The notes below the pieces were generated by a model. That model did no database searches, was not told the DNA's origin, and was given only the letters and a program-made list of their open reading frames with translations. The translations under genes were made by a program, and so were the position numbers. Shown here piece by piece: positions 52,063 through 60,733 of a DNA stretch of 64,000 nucleotides (positions are counted from its first letter, which is position 1; each line of letters starts with the position of its first letter). The DNA is from Phycisphaerales bacterium. GTDB taxonomy: Bacteria; Planctomycetota; Phycisphaerae; Phycisphaerales; UBA1924. The DNA lies in the NCBI GenBank assembly GCA_020847175.1, contig JADLCM010000053.1:42740-106739 (forward strand), given 5' to 3'.

Positions 52063-53700
52063 TCAGCGGATCCAGAGTCCCCACGCGAGCACGAGAATGG
52101 GCAGGAGGAATATGACGGCGTAGCGGGTGTACCCGAAGAAAGAGGGCATGCGCACGCCGCCTGCTTCGGCGATGCTCTTGACCATGAAGTTGGGGCCGTT
52201 GCCGATGTAGGTCATGGCCCCGAAGAAGACGGAGCCGAGCGAAATCGCGGCGAGTTCGAGGGCGCCGCGCTCGGTGGCGATGAACGTGTGGATGTTCTCG
52301 GCGTTGAGCGGGATGCCGTGGGCGGCGAAGGCGACCTGGAGGAAGTTCAAGTAAGTCGGCGCGTTGTCAAGCACGGCGCTGAGCGATCCGGTGGCGAAGT
52401 AGAACTTGGTGGGACTGTCGATGCCCAGCTCGCTGCCGTGAGCGCTGAGGTAGGCGAGTGCGGGGGCCATGGTTGCGAAGATGCCGAGAAAGAGCAGGCC
52501 CACTTCCTTCACCGGGAAGAACGTGAACTCGTTGGCCTTGAGGTTGGCCTTGTTTGCGAGGAGGTACGTCGCGGCGGCGACCAGGACTTGGAAGGTCGGG
52601 CCGACGGGGATGCCCTCGAATCCGTGGGGCTTCAGAAGAGGGTCGATGAACACGCCGAGCACGATGAGGCCGAGGCCGACCATCGAGCCAAAGCCCGAAA
52701 GCCCGAAGCGCAGGCGCTCCCGGGGGCCCTGGTCGGCGCCGGGGCCGATCCAGGTGTCGATCACGAAGAACAGCGCCAGCAGGGAGAGGATGACGGTGGC
52801 CCACTCCGGGAAAAGGTGGGTGGTGGTCCAGAGGAAGGGAACACCCTGGAGAAAACCGAGGTAGAGGGGCGGGTCTCCGATGGGGGTCAGGCTGCCGCCG
52901 CAGTTGGAGACGGCGAAGATGAAGAAGACGATGTGAAGGGGAGAGAGGCGGCCGGCGTTCATGCGCATGAAGGGGCGGATGAGCAGGACGCTGGCGCCCG
53001 TGGTGCCGACCACATTGGCGAGGACCGCCCCGAAGCCGAGCAGCACGGTGTTGGAGAGCGGCGTGCCGCGCCCCCGGACCTTGACGAGGATTCCGCCGGA
53101 GGCAACGAAGAGCCCGCCGACGAGGGCCATGAAGGCGTAGTACTCCATGCCCGCGTGAAGCATCTTGTACGCGCCGTATGACATGCCGTGGGAATACTCG
53201 GCGTGGAAGGCGTTGAGGTAGTAGGAGAGGGTGGTGCCGCCGAGGAGGAAGGCGAAGTCGGGGAAGTGGTGGTGCCAGAACTTGCCGTTGATGAAGGGCA
53301 TCAGCGCGATGGACGCGAGGAGAAGCGCGAAGGGAGCGACGAGCCAGATGGGGATGCGCGGCGCGGGGCCGTGATGGTCGTCGCCCTGCGCGCCGCCGTG
53401 CGCGGCGCTGCCGGCGTGATCACCCGCGGGCAGGTCGGGGGGTGAGTCTCCGTCGGGCCGGTCGTGCCCGGGCAAAACGCCCTGCGGCACGCTCTCCTCG
53501 TCCGCGCCCTGGGCCAGTTCGACCCCGCGCCCTGATGACTCCGCGTGGGCCGGGCCCGCGAGGGGCGCGCTCGCGGCGGTGGCGCCGTGCGTGTCGTAGT
53601 GCGCTGGGGCGAGAAGGGAAATGACCCAACCGACCACGAGGCCGGCGAGAAAGGTCACCGCCCAGCACTTGGGCCCGTGGAAGCCGTGGCCATCGCTCAT
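52063..53700 (-). CDS. NhaD/CitMHS-like sodium:proton antiporter family protein
   Basis: 545-residue membrane transporter of the ion-transporter superfamily (CitMHS/NhaD-like). An N-terminal helix (WAVTFLAGLVVGWVISLLA) is followed by about 85 residues rich in His, Asp and Gly (for example GDHAGSAAHGGAQGDDHHG), probably periplasmic, then around eleven helices. The motif FAVSNCGGSLTPIGDPPLYLG is the conserved discontinuous-helix segment of the family, and a second hairpin contains DNAPTYLNFLQVAF. Likely exports sodium; the cation is inferred from the family only. Its ATG overlaps the VanZ-like stop (ATGA), so it is coupled to the parA operon. Confidence 0.85.
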   Translation of the reverse strand: MSDGHGFHGPKCWAVTFLAGLVVGWVISLLAPAHYDTHGATAASAPLAGPAHAESSGRGVELAQGADEESVPQGVLPGHDRPDGDSPPDLPAGDHAGSAAHGGAQGDDHHGPAPRIPIWLVAPFALLLASIALMPFINGKFWHHHFPDFAFLLGGTTLSYYLNAFHAEYSHGMSYGAYKMLHAGMEYYAFMALVGGLFVASGGILVKVRGRGTPLSNTVLLGFGAVLANVVGTTGASVLLIRPFMRMNAGRLSPLHIVFFIFAVSNCGGSLTPIGDPPLYLGFLQGVPFLWTTTHLFPEWATVILSLLALFFVIDTWIGPGADQGPRERLRFGLSGFGSMVGLGLIVLGVFIDPLLKPHGFEGIPVGPTFQVLVAAATYLLANKANLKANEFTFFPVKEVGLLFLGIFATMAPALAYLSAHGSELGIDSPTKFYFATGSLSAVLDNAPTYLNFLQVAFAAHGIPLNAENIHTFIATERGALELAAISLGSVFFGAMTYIGNGPNFMVKSIAEAGGVRMPSFFGYTRYAVIFLLPILVLAWGLWIR

Positions 53701-54209
53701 GCGCGCACCCTCACATCTGTGGGGCGAGGCCCCGGGGCCGGTTCATCGGTCGCCGCGTTTGTTCGGGCGAAAGAGTCTGGCTTGGAAGGACCGCTGCCTT
53801 GCGGCGAGGTTCCCGAACGGGTGTCGGAGGCCCCCTGAACGCGGGGGTTCCGGCGAAGGATTCCCGAGGTCACCTGCCCAAGCACACCCGCGAGCATGAT
53901 ACCCACGGCATCCGCGAACCAGTCGGAGGCATCGGCGGTGCGCCCGAACCAGGGCTGGGTCAGTTCATCCGCCGCCGCGAAAGCGAAGAGCGTGAGGCAG
54001 ATCCAGCGGAGGCGCGGACGAGAGAGCGGCCCGCGCGCGGCCAGAACGGCCAACGTGAGCAGGCCGAGGCCGAGGTAGGCCGAGGCGTGGACCCACAGGT
54101 CGGAACGTACCACCGGTCCGTGGATTGAAACGCCCGGCCAGTGGGTCGCCGTGAGCAGGATGAGTGCGAAGGCGAAGAGAGCGGGCGGGCCCGCGCGCCG
54201 AAACACCAT
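53697..54209 (-). CDS. VanZ-like membrane protein
   Basis: 170 residues with about four membrane helices. The VanZ-family pattern is visible: DLWVHASAYLGLGLL (conserved His), then ADELTQPWFGRTADASDWFADAVGIMLAG (Asp/Glu/Gln/Arg and Asp-x-x-Asp spacing). Function in the family is poorly known; some members give teicoplanin resistance. A polar C-terminal tail of about 45 residues is unusual. The ATG shares a base with the parA stop (TGATG), and its own stop overlaps the antiporter start. A start further upstream at 54329 would overlap parA by 120 bases and is unlikely. Confidence 0.78.
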   Translation of the reverse strand: MVFRRAGPPALFAFALILLTATHWPGVSIHGPVVRSDLWVHASAYLGLGLLTLAVLAARGPLSRPRLRWICLTLFAFAAADELTQPWFGRTADASDWFADAVGIMLAGVLGQVTSGILRRNPRVQGASDTRSGTSPQGSGPSKPDSFARTNAATDEPAPGPRPTDVRVRA

Positions 54210-55120
54210 CAGCCCTCGCTCCGTACCTGCGCGCCGGGAACCTGGGAGGCGGTCACGACGACCTCGGGCTGGGCCGGTGCCGAGTCGGGCGCACCGGAGG
54301 CGCCGGGGCTCGCGTGGCGCGAGTCCCACTCACTGACCACGCTCTCGGCAAGGGCGGCATAGTCCTTGGCGCCCGCGGCGTCGGGGGCGTACTCAAAGAT
54401 CGTCTGGCCGAAACTGGGGCACTCGGCGAGCTTGATGTTGCGGCGCACCGGCGGGCGATAGACGCGGGCGAACTGCCAGGGCGTCTGCGACTTGCGGGCC
54501 TCGGTGAAGAACGACTCCAGGTCGGCGAGCACTTCCTGCGTGTGCGTGGTCTGGCCGTCAAACATGCACAGCACGACGCCCGCAACCCGCAGGCGCGGGT
54601 TGACCTCGCGGGCGACAAGGCCCACGGTTTCGAGGAGTTTGCCCACGCCCTGGAGCGCCAGGAACTGCGCCTGCATGGGGACGAGCACCTCGCGGGCCGC
54701 GACGAGGGCGCTCACGGTGAGCAGACCCAGGGCCGGCGGGCAATCGAGCAGCACGAACTCGTAGGCGTCGCCCAGGCGGGCGAGCACCTTGGCAAGGCGC
54801 CCGTGCCGGTCGGGGGCGCCCGCGAGTTCCGACTCAACCGCCGCCAGGTCGGTCTCGGCGCGGAGGAGCCAGAGCCCCGGCTTGACTTCGCGGACCACCT
54901 GGTTCGGGTCGAGAGAGGGATCGATGAGAAGGTCGTACATCGACCCGCTGATCTCGGAGGGGTCGAGCCCGAGCGCGAGCGTGGCGTGGGCCTGCGGGTC
55001 AAGATCGACCACGAGCACCCTGCGCCCGAGGCGGGCGATGCCCGCGGCGAGGTTGACCGTGGTGGTGGTCTTGCCCACCCCGCCTTTCTGGTTCATCAGG
55101 GCGATCACTCGCTGAGGCAT
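54209..55120 (-). CDS. parA: ParA/Soj-family ATPase
   Basis: 303-residue Walker-type ATPase of chromosome or cargo partitioning. The deviant Walker A KGGVGKTTT (both lysines), Walker A' VVDLDPQAHATLAL, and Walker B FVLLDCPPALGLL are intact; segment QAQFLALQGVGKLLETV is typical of Soj. The C-terminal about 40 residues are Ser/Ala/Pro-rich and outside the fold. No parB follows; instead a VanZ-like gene and an antiporter are coupled to it. The frame is open to 56149, antisense to murJ, but ParA homology begins at MPQRVIALMNQKGG. The start has no Shine-Dalgarno; TATACT ends 5 bases before the ATG. Confidence 0.92.
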   Translation of the reverse strand: MPQRVIALMNQKGGVGKTTTTVNLAAGIARLGRRVLVVDLDPQAHATLALGLDPSEISGSMYDLLIDPSLDPNQVVREVKPGLWLLRAETDLAAVESELAGAPDRHGRLAKVLARLGDAYEFVLLDCPPALGLLTVSALVAAREVLVPMQAQFLALQGVGKLLETVGLVAREVNPRLRVAGVVLCMFDGQTTHTQEVLADLESFFTEARKSQTPWQFARVYRPPVRRNIKLAECPSFGQTIFEYAPDAAGAKDYAALAESVVSEWDSRHASPGASGAPDSAPAQPEVVVTASQVPGAQVRSEG

Positions 55121-55125
55121 GGCCG

Positions 55126-55131
55126 AGTATA
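55126..55131 (-). promoter_or_regulatory. -10-like TATACT, 5 bases before parA
   Basis: TATACT-CGGCC-ATG on the minus strand, one of the closest matches to the consensus among the leaderless-type elements. No -35 match at 16-18 bases. Confidence 0.5.
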
Positions 55132-55301
55132 CGTGAACGCATGGGCGGATCGGTGGATGCGTGACGAGGCCGGGCGGGCCCCGGAGGTTCGCGCGGCGCC
55201 TGCGGTGCGGGGTGCCGGCCTCGGGTCTGGGTTGAACCCGGGGCCGCGCTCCTTTGAAGGATGCCCGGCGGTCTGCCGAATCGTGCTCTACGGTTGGGGC
55301 C

Positions 55302-56972
55302 GTGAATGACGACGCCCGCCAGGACGGCTCGGACGGACCGGTCGCACGCGAGGGCGGCGGATCGACCGGCGAGGGACTCGCCGGCGCGGTGCGGACGGTT
55401 TCGGGGCTGACCCTGCTCTCTCGCCTGGGGGGGCTGGCGCGCGACGTGGCGACCGTGCGCGTCTTCGGCGATACCGCGATCGGGTCGGCGTTCGCGGCGG
55501 CATTCCTGTTGCCCAATCTCTTTCGCAGGCTCTTCGGCGAGGGGGCGCTGGCGGCTGCGTTTCTGCCGGTGTACTCCAAGGCGGTCGCGCGGGGCGGCGA
55601 GGACGCGTCGCGGCTGGCGTCGCTGGTCCTCCGGCGACTGGCGCTGGTGACCGGGGCGATCACGCTGCTGGGCGAGGTTGTGCTGCTCGCGCTGGTGCTG
55701 TGGGACGGCGGCGGGGCGGAACGCTCGCTCTCGTTCCGGCTGATGATGGTGATGCTGCCCTTCATGCCGCTGGTGTGCCTGGCGGCGATCCTGGGGGCAA
55801 TGCTGCAGGTGCATGGACGCTTCGGGCCTGCCGCGGGGGCCCCGATCCTGCTGAACGTCTTCATGATCGCCGGGGCGATGCTGCACTTCGCGGGGCCCCG
55901 CTTCGACGCGGTGACGAGCGCGTACCTGATCGGGGCGCTCGTGGTTGTATCAGGCTTGGCGCAGGTGCTGTGGTGCGCCCGGGCCTTGCGGGGATACTCC
56001 CGGACCATCGCGGACCATCGAAGCGCGGCGGCGGAAGGACGCGCCGTGCTCCGGGGGTTTGTGCCCGTTGCGATCGGGCTGGGGGCGATCCAGCTCAACA
56101 CCTTTCTCGACACGCTCATCGCGATGTGGCCGATCTGGGTGGGGCCCACGGTGTTCGGCGTGGTCTACCCGCTCGACGAGGCCTCAAACGCCATTCTCGG
56201 GTACACCCAGCGGCTCTACCAGTTTCCGCTGGGCGTCTTCGGCATCGCTGTGGCGACGGCGGCGTTTCCGATGCTGACCGCCGCGGCGGACGACCCGGTG
56301 CGGCTGGGGCGCACGCTGGCGCGGGCGATCCGCCTGAGCCTGTTCATCGGTCTGCCCGCGAGCGCGGGGCTGGTGGTGGTGCGCCACGACCTGGTGTACA
56401 CGATGTTCGGGGGCGGGGCATTCAGCGATGAGGGCGTGGGGCGCGCCGCGAACGTGCTCACGGGGTATGCCTTCGCGGTGTGGGCCTACGGGCTGAACCA
56501 CGTCTTCGTGCGGGTGTTCTATGCCAAGGGCGACATGACGACGCCGATGCGCCTGGCCCTCGCAAGCGTGGGCGTGAACATCGCGCTCAACCTCACCCTG
56601 ATGTGGTCGATGCGCGAGGCGGGGCTGGCGTGGGCCACGGCCTTTTCCCAGTTCGCCCAGACCCTGGCGCTCGCGGTGCTGGTACGCCGCCACGTGCCCG
56701 GGGGCGTGCTCACGGGCGCGGACGTTCGGGCGATCGGGGCGATGGCCGGGGCGTGCCTCGTGATGGCGCTCGCGGCGCAGGGGGCGCTGCTCGCGATGGG
56801 CCGGGCCCTCGGGTGGTGGGCGTCCGCGGCCCGCCTCGGGGTGTGCACGGCGGCAGGGGGGGCAGCGTACGTTGCGGCGGCGCGGGCACTTCGGGTGGAT
56901 GAACTGAGAACCTTCGCGGGGCGGCTGGCGGGGCGGGCAACGTCGAACGCCGCCCGGACCGATCTACCATGA
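55302..56972 (+). CDS. murJ: lipid II flippase MurJ
   Basis: MOP-superfamily transporter that flips lipid-linked peptidoglycan precursor across the inner membrane. About 556 residues and 14 membrane helices. The family signature LSRLGGLARDVATVRVFG ... PNLFRRLFGEGALAAAFLPVY is near the N-terminus, and QFPLGVFGIAVATAAFP is in the middle. The likely start is GTG at 55302 (TACGGT ends 7 bases before it); a TTG at 55254 is an alternative. Conserved sequence begins only at about residue 30, so the start is uncertain. Divergent from parA. Confidence 0.93.
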   Translation: MNDDARQDGSDGPVAREGGGSTGEGLAGAVRTVSGLTLLSRLGGLARDVATVRVFGDTAIGSAFAAAFLLPNLFRRLFGEGALAAAFLPVYSKAVARGGEDASRLASLVLRRLALVTGAITLLGEVVLLALVLWDGGGAERSLSFRLMMVMLPFMPLVCLAAILGAMLQVHGRFGPAAGAPILLNVFMIAGAMLHFAGPRFDAVTSAYLIGALVVVSGLAQVLWCARALRGYSRTIADHRSAAAEGRAVLRGFVPVAIGLGAIQLNTFLDTLIAMWPIWVGPTVFGVVYPLDEASNAILGYTQRLYQFPLGVFGIAVATAAFPMLTAAADDPVRLGRTLARAIRLSLFIGLPASAGLVVVRHDLVYTMFGGGAFSDEGVGRAANVLTGYAFAVWAYGLNHVFVRVFYAKGDMTTPMRLALASVGVNIALNLTLMWSMREAGLAWATAFSQFAQTLALAVLVRRHVPGGVLTGADVRAIGAMAGACLVMALAAQGALLAMGRALGWWASAARLGVCTAAGGAAYVAAARALRVDELRTFAGRLAGRATSNAARTDLP

Positions 56973-56975
56973 CGC

Positions 56976-58169
56976 ATGGCCTGGGCACGAGTTCGAGCCT
57001 GGTGCGGGGCGGTGCTGGTGACCTCACCGACGGGGCTGGCGCAGCCGGGGCGTGCCGATCCGGGGGCGGGACCGGGAGCCGTCGTCGAACCGGCCCCGGG
57101 CCCGGGCGACGGAACGGCCCAGAGTGAAGGCGCCCTGCGCGACGGCGACGTGGCGTTCGTGCGGTGCGCCGAGCCCGACGCGCGATACTTCGACGAATCG
57201 CGCCGGGTGATTTTTGTCAACGGCATGGGCAATGACCCGGCGGAGCATCGCGCCTCCGCCCTGGCGCTGAGCGCGCTGGAGCAGTGCGTGGTCGTTGGCA
57301 TTTTCAACGCCACCTCGGGGACGACGCGCGACCTGGGGCAGTGCATCGCCGACGCGTGGCAGTTCTCGCGCCCCGCGCCGGGCGATCCCGCGCAGGCCTT
57401 TGAGGCGCTTTGCGCGGACCTCGCAGCATGCGGCGACACGCGTTCCCGCTCCGAGATCATGCGGGCCGTGCTCGCCACGAACCCCGCGGCCGGGGCGCTC
57501 TACGACGCGCTGACAAACGCGAGCCTCGCCCACGCCCCGATCTACGCCCACAGCCAGGGCAACCTGATCACCTCCAACGTGCTGCGCGGGATGGAGATCG
57601 CGCTGGGGCCCGAGTCGATCAAGGGTCGGCGCGTGTACTCGTTCGGCTCGCCCTGCCGCGTATGGCCGCGCGGGATCGTGCGCAGCGAGAACTCGTTTGC
57701 GTTTGACCCGGTGACGTGGATGGGCCGGCCCCTGAGATTGCGGGTGTCACGGGTGGTGGTGCCCACCGATGTGCCGTGGTACTGGCCCTTTGCGCACTCG
57801 CTGCGGGTGTACCTGGAGCATGACGCCGAGTTCGTGGTGAACCGGCGCCGGCTCGGGGGCACCAGCGTGAGCGTGTCGATGGACGAGAAAGGGCTGGCGC
57901 GCGACCTGTTCGAGATGGGCCGGAACACGCCGCGGGTCGATGCGGTGCTGCGCTACCTTGACGATGAGCACCGGGGCAACGCGGACGACGTGGTCCGGTC
58001 ATACGTTGCCCTGCTGCGGGAGTCGGGCGTGTCTGAGCCCATGCGGTCTGCCCTGCGCGGGCCCGAGGGGCTGATCTCGCGGCTGATCCGGGCGCTGGAG
58101 CGGGGGTACACGTCGGACCGCGAAGACGACTCGATCGCGTTCCTGCGTGCGTTGAGCGCTGCACCGTGA
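56976..58169 (+). CDS. putative alpha/beta-fold hydrolase
   Basis: 397 residues, not confidently assigned. The segment RVIFVNGMGNDPAEH resembles an oxyanion strand, and IYAHSQGNLITSNVL contains an AHSQG nucleophile elbow (Ser about 193) like those of DUF676-type or lipase-like hydrolases. The N-terminal 45 residues are Gly/Pro/Ala-rich with a possible weak signal peptide (CGAVLVTSPTGLAQPGRA). Later SFGSPCRVWPRG and AHSLRVYLEHDAEFV could supply acid and histidine. It begins 3 bases after the murJ stop, so probably co-transcribed, though TACCAT 5 bases upstream could be its own leaderless promoter. Substrate unknown. Confidence 0.65.
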   Translation: MAWARVRAWCGAVLVTSPTGLAQPGRADPGAGPGAVVEPAPGPGDGTAQSEGALRDGDVAFVRCAEPDARYFDESRRVIFVNGMGNDPAEHRASALALSALEQCVVVGIFNATSGTTRDLGQCIADAWQFSRPAPGDPAQAFEALCADLAACGDTRSRSEIMRAVLATNPAAGALYDALTNASLAHAPIYAHSQGNLITSNVLRGMEIALGPESIKGRRVYSFGSPCRVWPRGIVRSENSFAFDPVTWMGRPLRLRVSRVVVPTDVPWYWPFAHSLRVYLEHDAEFVVNRRRLGGTSVSVSMDEKGLARDLFEMGRNTPRVDAVLRYLDDEHRGNADDVVRSYVALLRESGVSEPMRSALRGPEGLISRLIRALERGYTSDREDDSIAFLRALSAAP

Positions 58170-58196
58170 TGGGACACCAGGGGCCGCGCCCGCTTC

Positions 58197-58202
58197 AATA
58201 AT
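58197..58202 (+). promoter_or_regulatory. -10-like AATAAT, 6 bases before queA
   Basis: AATAAT-GCCCCG-ATG. No ribosome site is present. AATAAT matches the -10 consensus TATAAT at 5 of 6 positions. Confidence 0.4.
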
Positions 58203-58208
58203 GCCCCG

Positions 58209-59285
58209 ATGCTCCGCACCGACGAGCTTGACTACGACCTGCCTCCCGAGGCGATCGCGACGCGTCCGGCTTCGCCCCGCGACAGCGCGCGCCTGATGGT
58301 CGTGCGGGGCGCGCGCGACCCCGAGCACGCCCGGGTGTGCGACCTGGCCGAGCTTCTCCGCGCCGGCGACGTGCTGGTCTTCAACCGCTCGCGGGTGCTG
58401 CCGGCGCGGTTCGAGGGCGTCCGTGCCGACACCGGCGGGCGCGTCGAAGGTTTGTACCTGCGCGACGGGCGCGAGGCGGGCACCTGGGAGGTGATGCTCA
58501 AGGCGCGCCGCTTCAAGGTCGGCATGCGCGTGCGGCTGGATCACGCCGAACTCGAACTCATCGCCCGTGCGGACGCCGATGAGCCCGGGGCATGGGTGGT
58601 GCGCACGCACGGCGGCGCCGTCGAAGTGCTCGCGCGGGCGGGCCTCACGCCGCTGCCCCCGTACATCCGCTCGGCGCGGGTCCGGCGGGGCGAGTCGGTG
58701 CCCGATGCCGACGACCGGGCCTGGTACCAGACCGTGTACGCCCGCGAGGCTGGCTCGGTCGCGGCGCCGACCGCCGGGCTGCATTTCACGCCGGCGCTCC
58801 TCGAAGCGCTGGACGCGGCGGGCATCGGGCGTGCGACGGTGGTGCTCCATGTCGGGTCGGGCACGTTCAAGGGGGTTGAGACCCCGACCGTGGACGAACA
58901 CCCGATGCACGCGGAGCGCTGCGCCATGGATGATGCCTGCCGAGCGACGATCGAGGCCGCACGGCAGCGCGGCGGGCGGGTCTTCGCCGTGGGCACCACG
59001 TCGGCGCGGACGCTCGAATCGCTGTGGGAGCGCGACACGCGCGAGGCGGAGACACGCCTGCTCATCACGCCCGGGTACCGGTGGCGCGTGGTGGACGGCC
59101 TGCTCACGAACTTTCACCTCCCGCGCAGCACGCTCATGGCGATGGTGGGGGCGCTGCTGCCGGGGGGCGTGGCGCGCCTGCGCGCGTTGTACGGGCAGGC
59201 GATCGGCGCCGGGTACCGGTTCTATTCCTACGGCGACGCGATGCTGGTGATGCCGGGGGAGACACACGGGGAGCACGGATCATGA
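58209..59285 (+). CDS. queA: S-adenosylmethionine:tRNA ribosyltransferase-isomerase
   Basis: Penultimate step of queuosine synthesis: transfers and isomerises the ribosyl group of SAM to 7-aminomethyl-7-deazaguanine in tRNA, giving epoxyqueuosine. 358 residues, a normal length. Conserved segments: ELDYDLPPEAIATRPASPRD at the N-terminus, VLVFNRSRVLPARF, LPPYIRSARV, WYQTVYAREAGSVAAPTAGLHF, HVGSGTFKGVETPTVDEH, and TNFHLPRSTLMAMVGAL. No tgt or queF is in the window; the QueD-like gene is 36 kb away. Its stop overlaps gabD as ATGA. Confidence 0.96.
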   Translation: MLRTDELDYDLPPEAIATRPASPRDSARLMVVRGARDPEHARVCDLAELLRAGDVLVFNRSRVLPARFEGVRADTGGRVEGLYLRDGREAGTWEVMLKARRFKVGMRVRLDHAELELIARADADEPGAWVVRTHGGAVEVLARAGLTPLPPYIRSARVRRGESVPDADDRAWYQTVYAREAGSVAAPTAGLHFTPALLEALDAAGIGRATVVLHVGSGTFKGVETPTVDEHPMHAERCAMDDACRATIEAARQRGGRVFAVGTTSARTLESLWERDTREAETRLLITPGYRWRVVDGLLTNFHLPRSTLMAMVGALLPGGVARLRALYGQAIGAGYRFYSYGDAMLVMPGETHGEHGS

Positions 59286-60733
59286 GCGGAGAACACACCG
59301 GAGAGGTCGTGGGGGCACTGGTCGGTCCCGACCGGGTGCGGGGTTCGCGTCCGGCGCTGGTGATCCGCGACCCGGCGACGGATGAAGTCATCGCCCGGGT
59401 GGCTTCGCTGGAGCGCGCGGAGTCGGGCCGGGCGATCGACCATGCCGCCGCGGCGCTCGGGCCGTGGAGAGCCCGCACGGCGATGGACCGGGCGTCGTGC
59501 CTCGACCGCCTGGCGGCCCTCATGCGCCGCGACAAGGAACGCCTCGCCCTTCTCATGACACGCGAGCAGGGCAAGCCGCTGGCGGAGGCGAGGGGCGAGA
59601 TCGAGTATGCCGTGTCGTTCCTGGACTGGGCCTCGCTGGAGGGGCGGCGGCTGGGTGGCGAAGTGATCCCGGCGAGCGTGCCCGGCAAGCGCCTGCTCGC
59701 GCTCCGCCAGCCCGTGGGGGTGTGCGCGATCATCACGCCCTGGAACTTTCCGTCCGCGATGATCACGAGGAAGATCGGCCCGGCGCTCGCGTGCGGGTGC
59801 ACGGTGGTGGTCAAACCCGCGGAGCAGACCCCGCTCTCGGCGCTGGCGATCGGCGAACTGGCGTTGGAGGCTGGTATCCCCCCGGGAGTCGTGAACATCG
59901 TGACCGGGGCGCCGGCCGAGGTCGCGGCCCCGTTCTTTGAGCACCCCGCTGTGCGCAAGGTGTCGTTCACGGGCTCGACCGAGGTGGGCAGAGTGCTCAT
60001 GGCGCAGGCTTCCGGACGGGTGCTGCGCGTGAGCCTGGAACTCGGCGGGCACGCGCCGTTCATCGTGTTCGATGACGCCGACCTGGAGGCCGCGGCGCGG
60101 GGGGCGTGCGCGTGCAAGTTCCGCAACGCCGGGCAGGCGTGCATCAGCGCCAACCGCTTTCTCGTGCAGCGCCGCGTCGCGACCGAGTTCTCTGGCCGCC
60201 TCGCGATGCTGATGGGCGACCTTCGGGCTGGGCGCGGCAGCGAACCCGGCGTCTCGATCGGGCCCCTCATCGACGACCACGCCCTTGCCAAGGTCGAGGC
60301 GCACGTTGAAGACGCCCGCGCGCGGGGCGGGCGCGTGGTGCGGGGCGGCACGCGCCTGGCTCTCCGCGGGCTCGCCGATCGGTTCTACGCCCCCACGCTG
60401 ATCGAGGGCGCAACGTCGGACATGCGCATGTGGCAGGAGGAAACATTCGGGCCCGTCGCGCCGGTTCGGGTGTTCGAACACGAGTCGGAGGCGGTCGCCC
60501 TCGCCAACGACACCGAGTACGGTCTGGCGGCGTATGCCTTCACGCGGGATGCCGCGCGGGCGTGGCGGGTGGCCGAGGGGCTGGAGTACGGCATCGTCGG
60601 GGTCAACGATGCGCTCCCGAGCACGGCGCAGGCCCCGTTCGGCGGGATGAAGCAGTCCGGCCTCGGGCGCGAGGGCGGGCACTGGGTGATGGATGAGTAC
60701 ACGGAGTTGAAGTACGTGTGCTGGGGGGGCTGA
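59282..60733 (+). CDS. gabD: NAD(P)-dependent succinate-semialdehyde dehydrogenase-like aldehyde dehydrogenase
   Basis: 483-residue aldehyde dehydrogenase, closest to GabD. Cofactor region CAIITPWNFPSAMITRKIGP, VKPAEQTPLSALA, FTGSTEVGR; catalytic Glu in LELGGHAPF and catalytic Cys in NAGQACISANRF; C-terminal APFGGMKQSGLGREGG then DEYTELKYVC as in GabD. It would oxidise succinate semialdehyde to succinate, a feed into the TCA cycle beside sucAB, but no GABA transaminase or 2-oxoglutarate decarboxylase is nearby, so another aldehyde substrate is possible. Start ATG overlaps the queA stop (ATGA). Confidence 0.85.
   Translation: MSGEHTGEVVGALVGPDRVRGSRPALVIRDPATDEVIARVASLERAESGRAIDHAAAALGPWRARTAMDRASCLDRLAALMRRDKERLALLMTREQGKPLAEARGEIEYAVSFLDWASLEGRRLGGEVIPASVPGKRLLALRQPVGVCAIITPWNFPSAMITRKIGPALACGCTVVVKPAEQTPLSALAIGELALEAGIPPGVVNIVTGAPAEVAAPFFEHPAVRKVSFTGSTEVGRVLMAQASGRVLRVSLELGGHAPFIVFDDADLEAAARGACACKFRNAGQACISANRFLVQRRVATEFSGRLAMLMGDLRAGRGSEPGVSIGPLIDDHALAKVEAHVEDARARGGRVVRGGTRLALRGLADRFYAPTLIEGATSDMRMWQEETFGPVAPVRVFEHESEAVALANDTEYGLAAYAFTRDAARAWRVAEGLEYGIVGVNDALPSTAQAPFGGMKQSGLGREGGHWVMDEYTELKYVCWGG

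Noticed and set aside
55121..56149. N-terminal extension of parA antisense to murJ
   Set aside because: Ser/Arg/Pro-rich and not protein-like; ParA homology begins at 55120.
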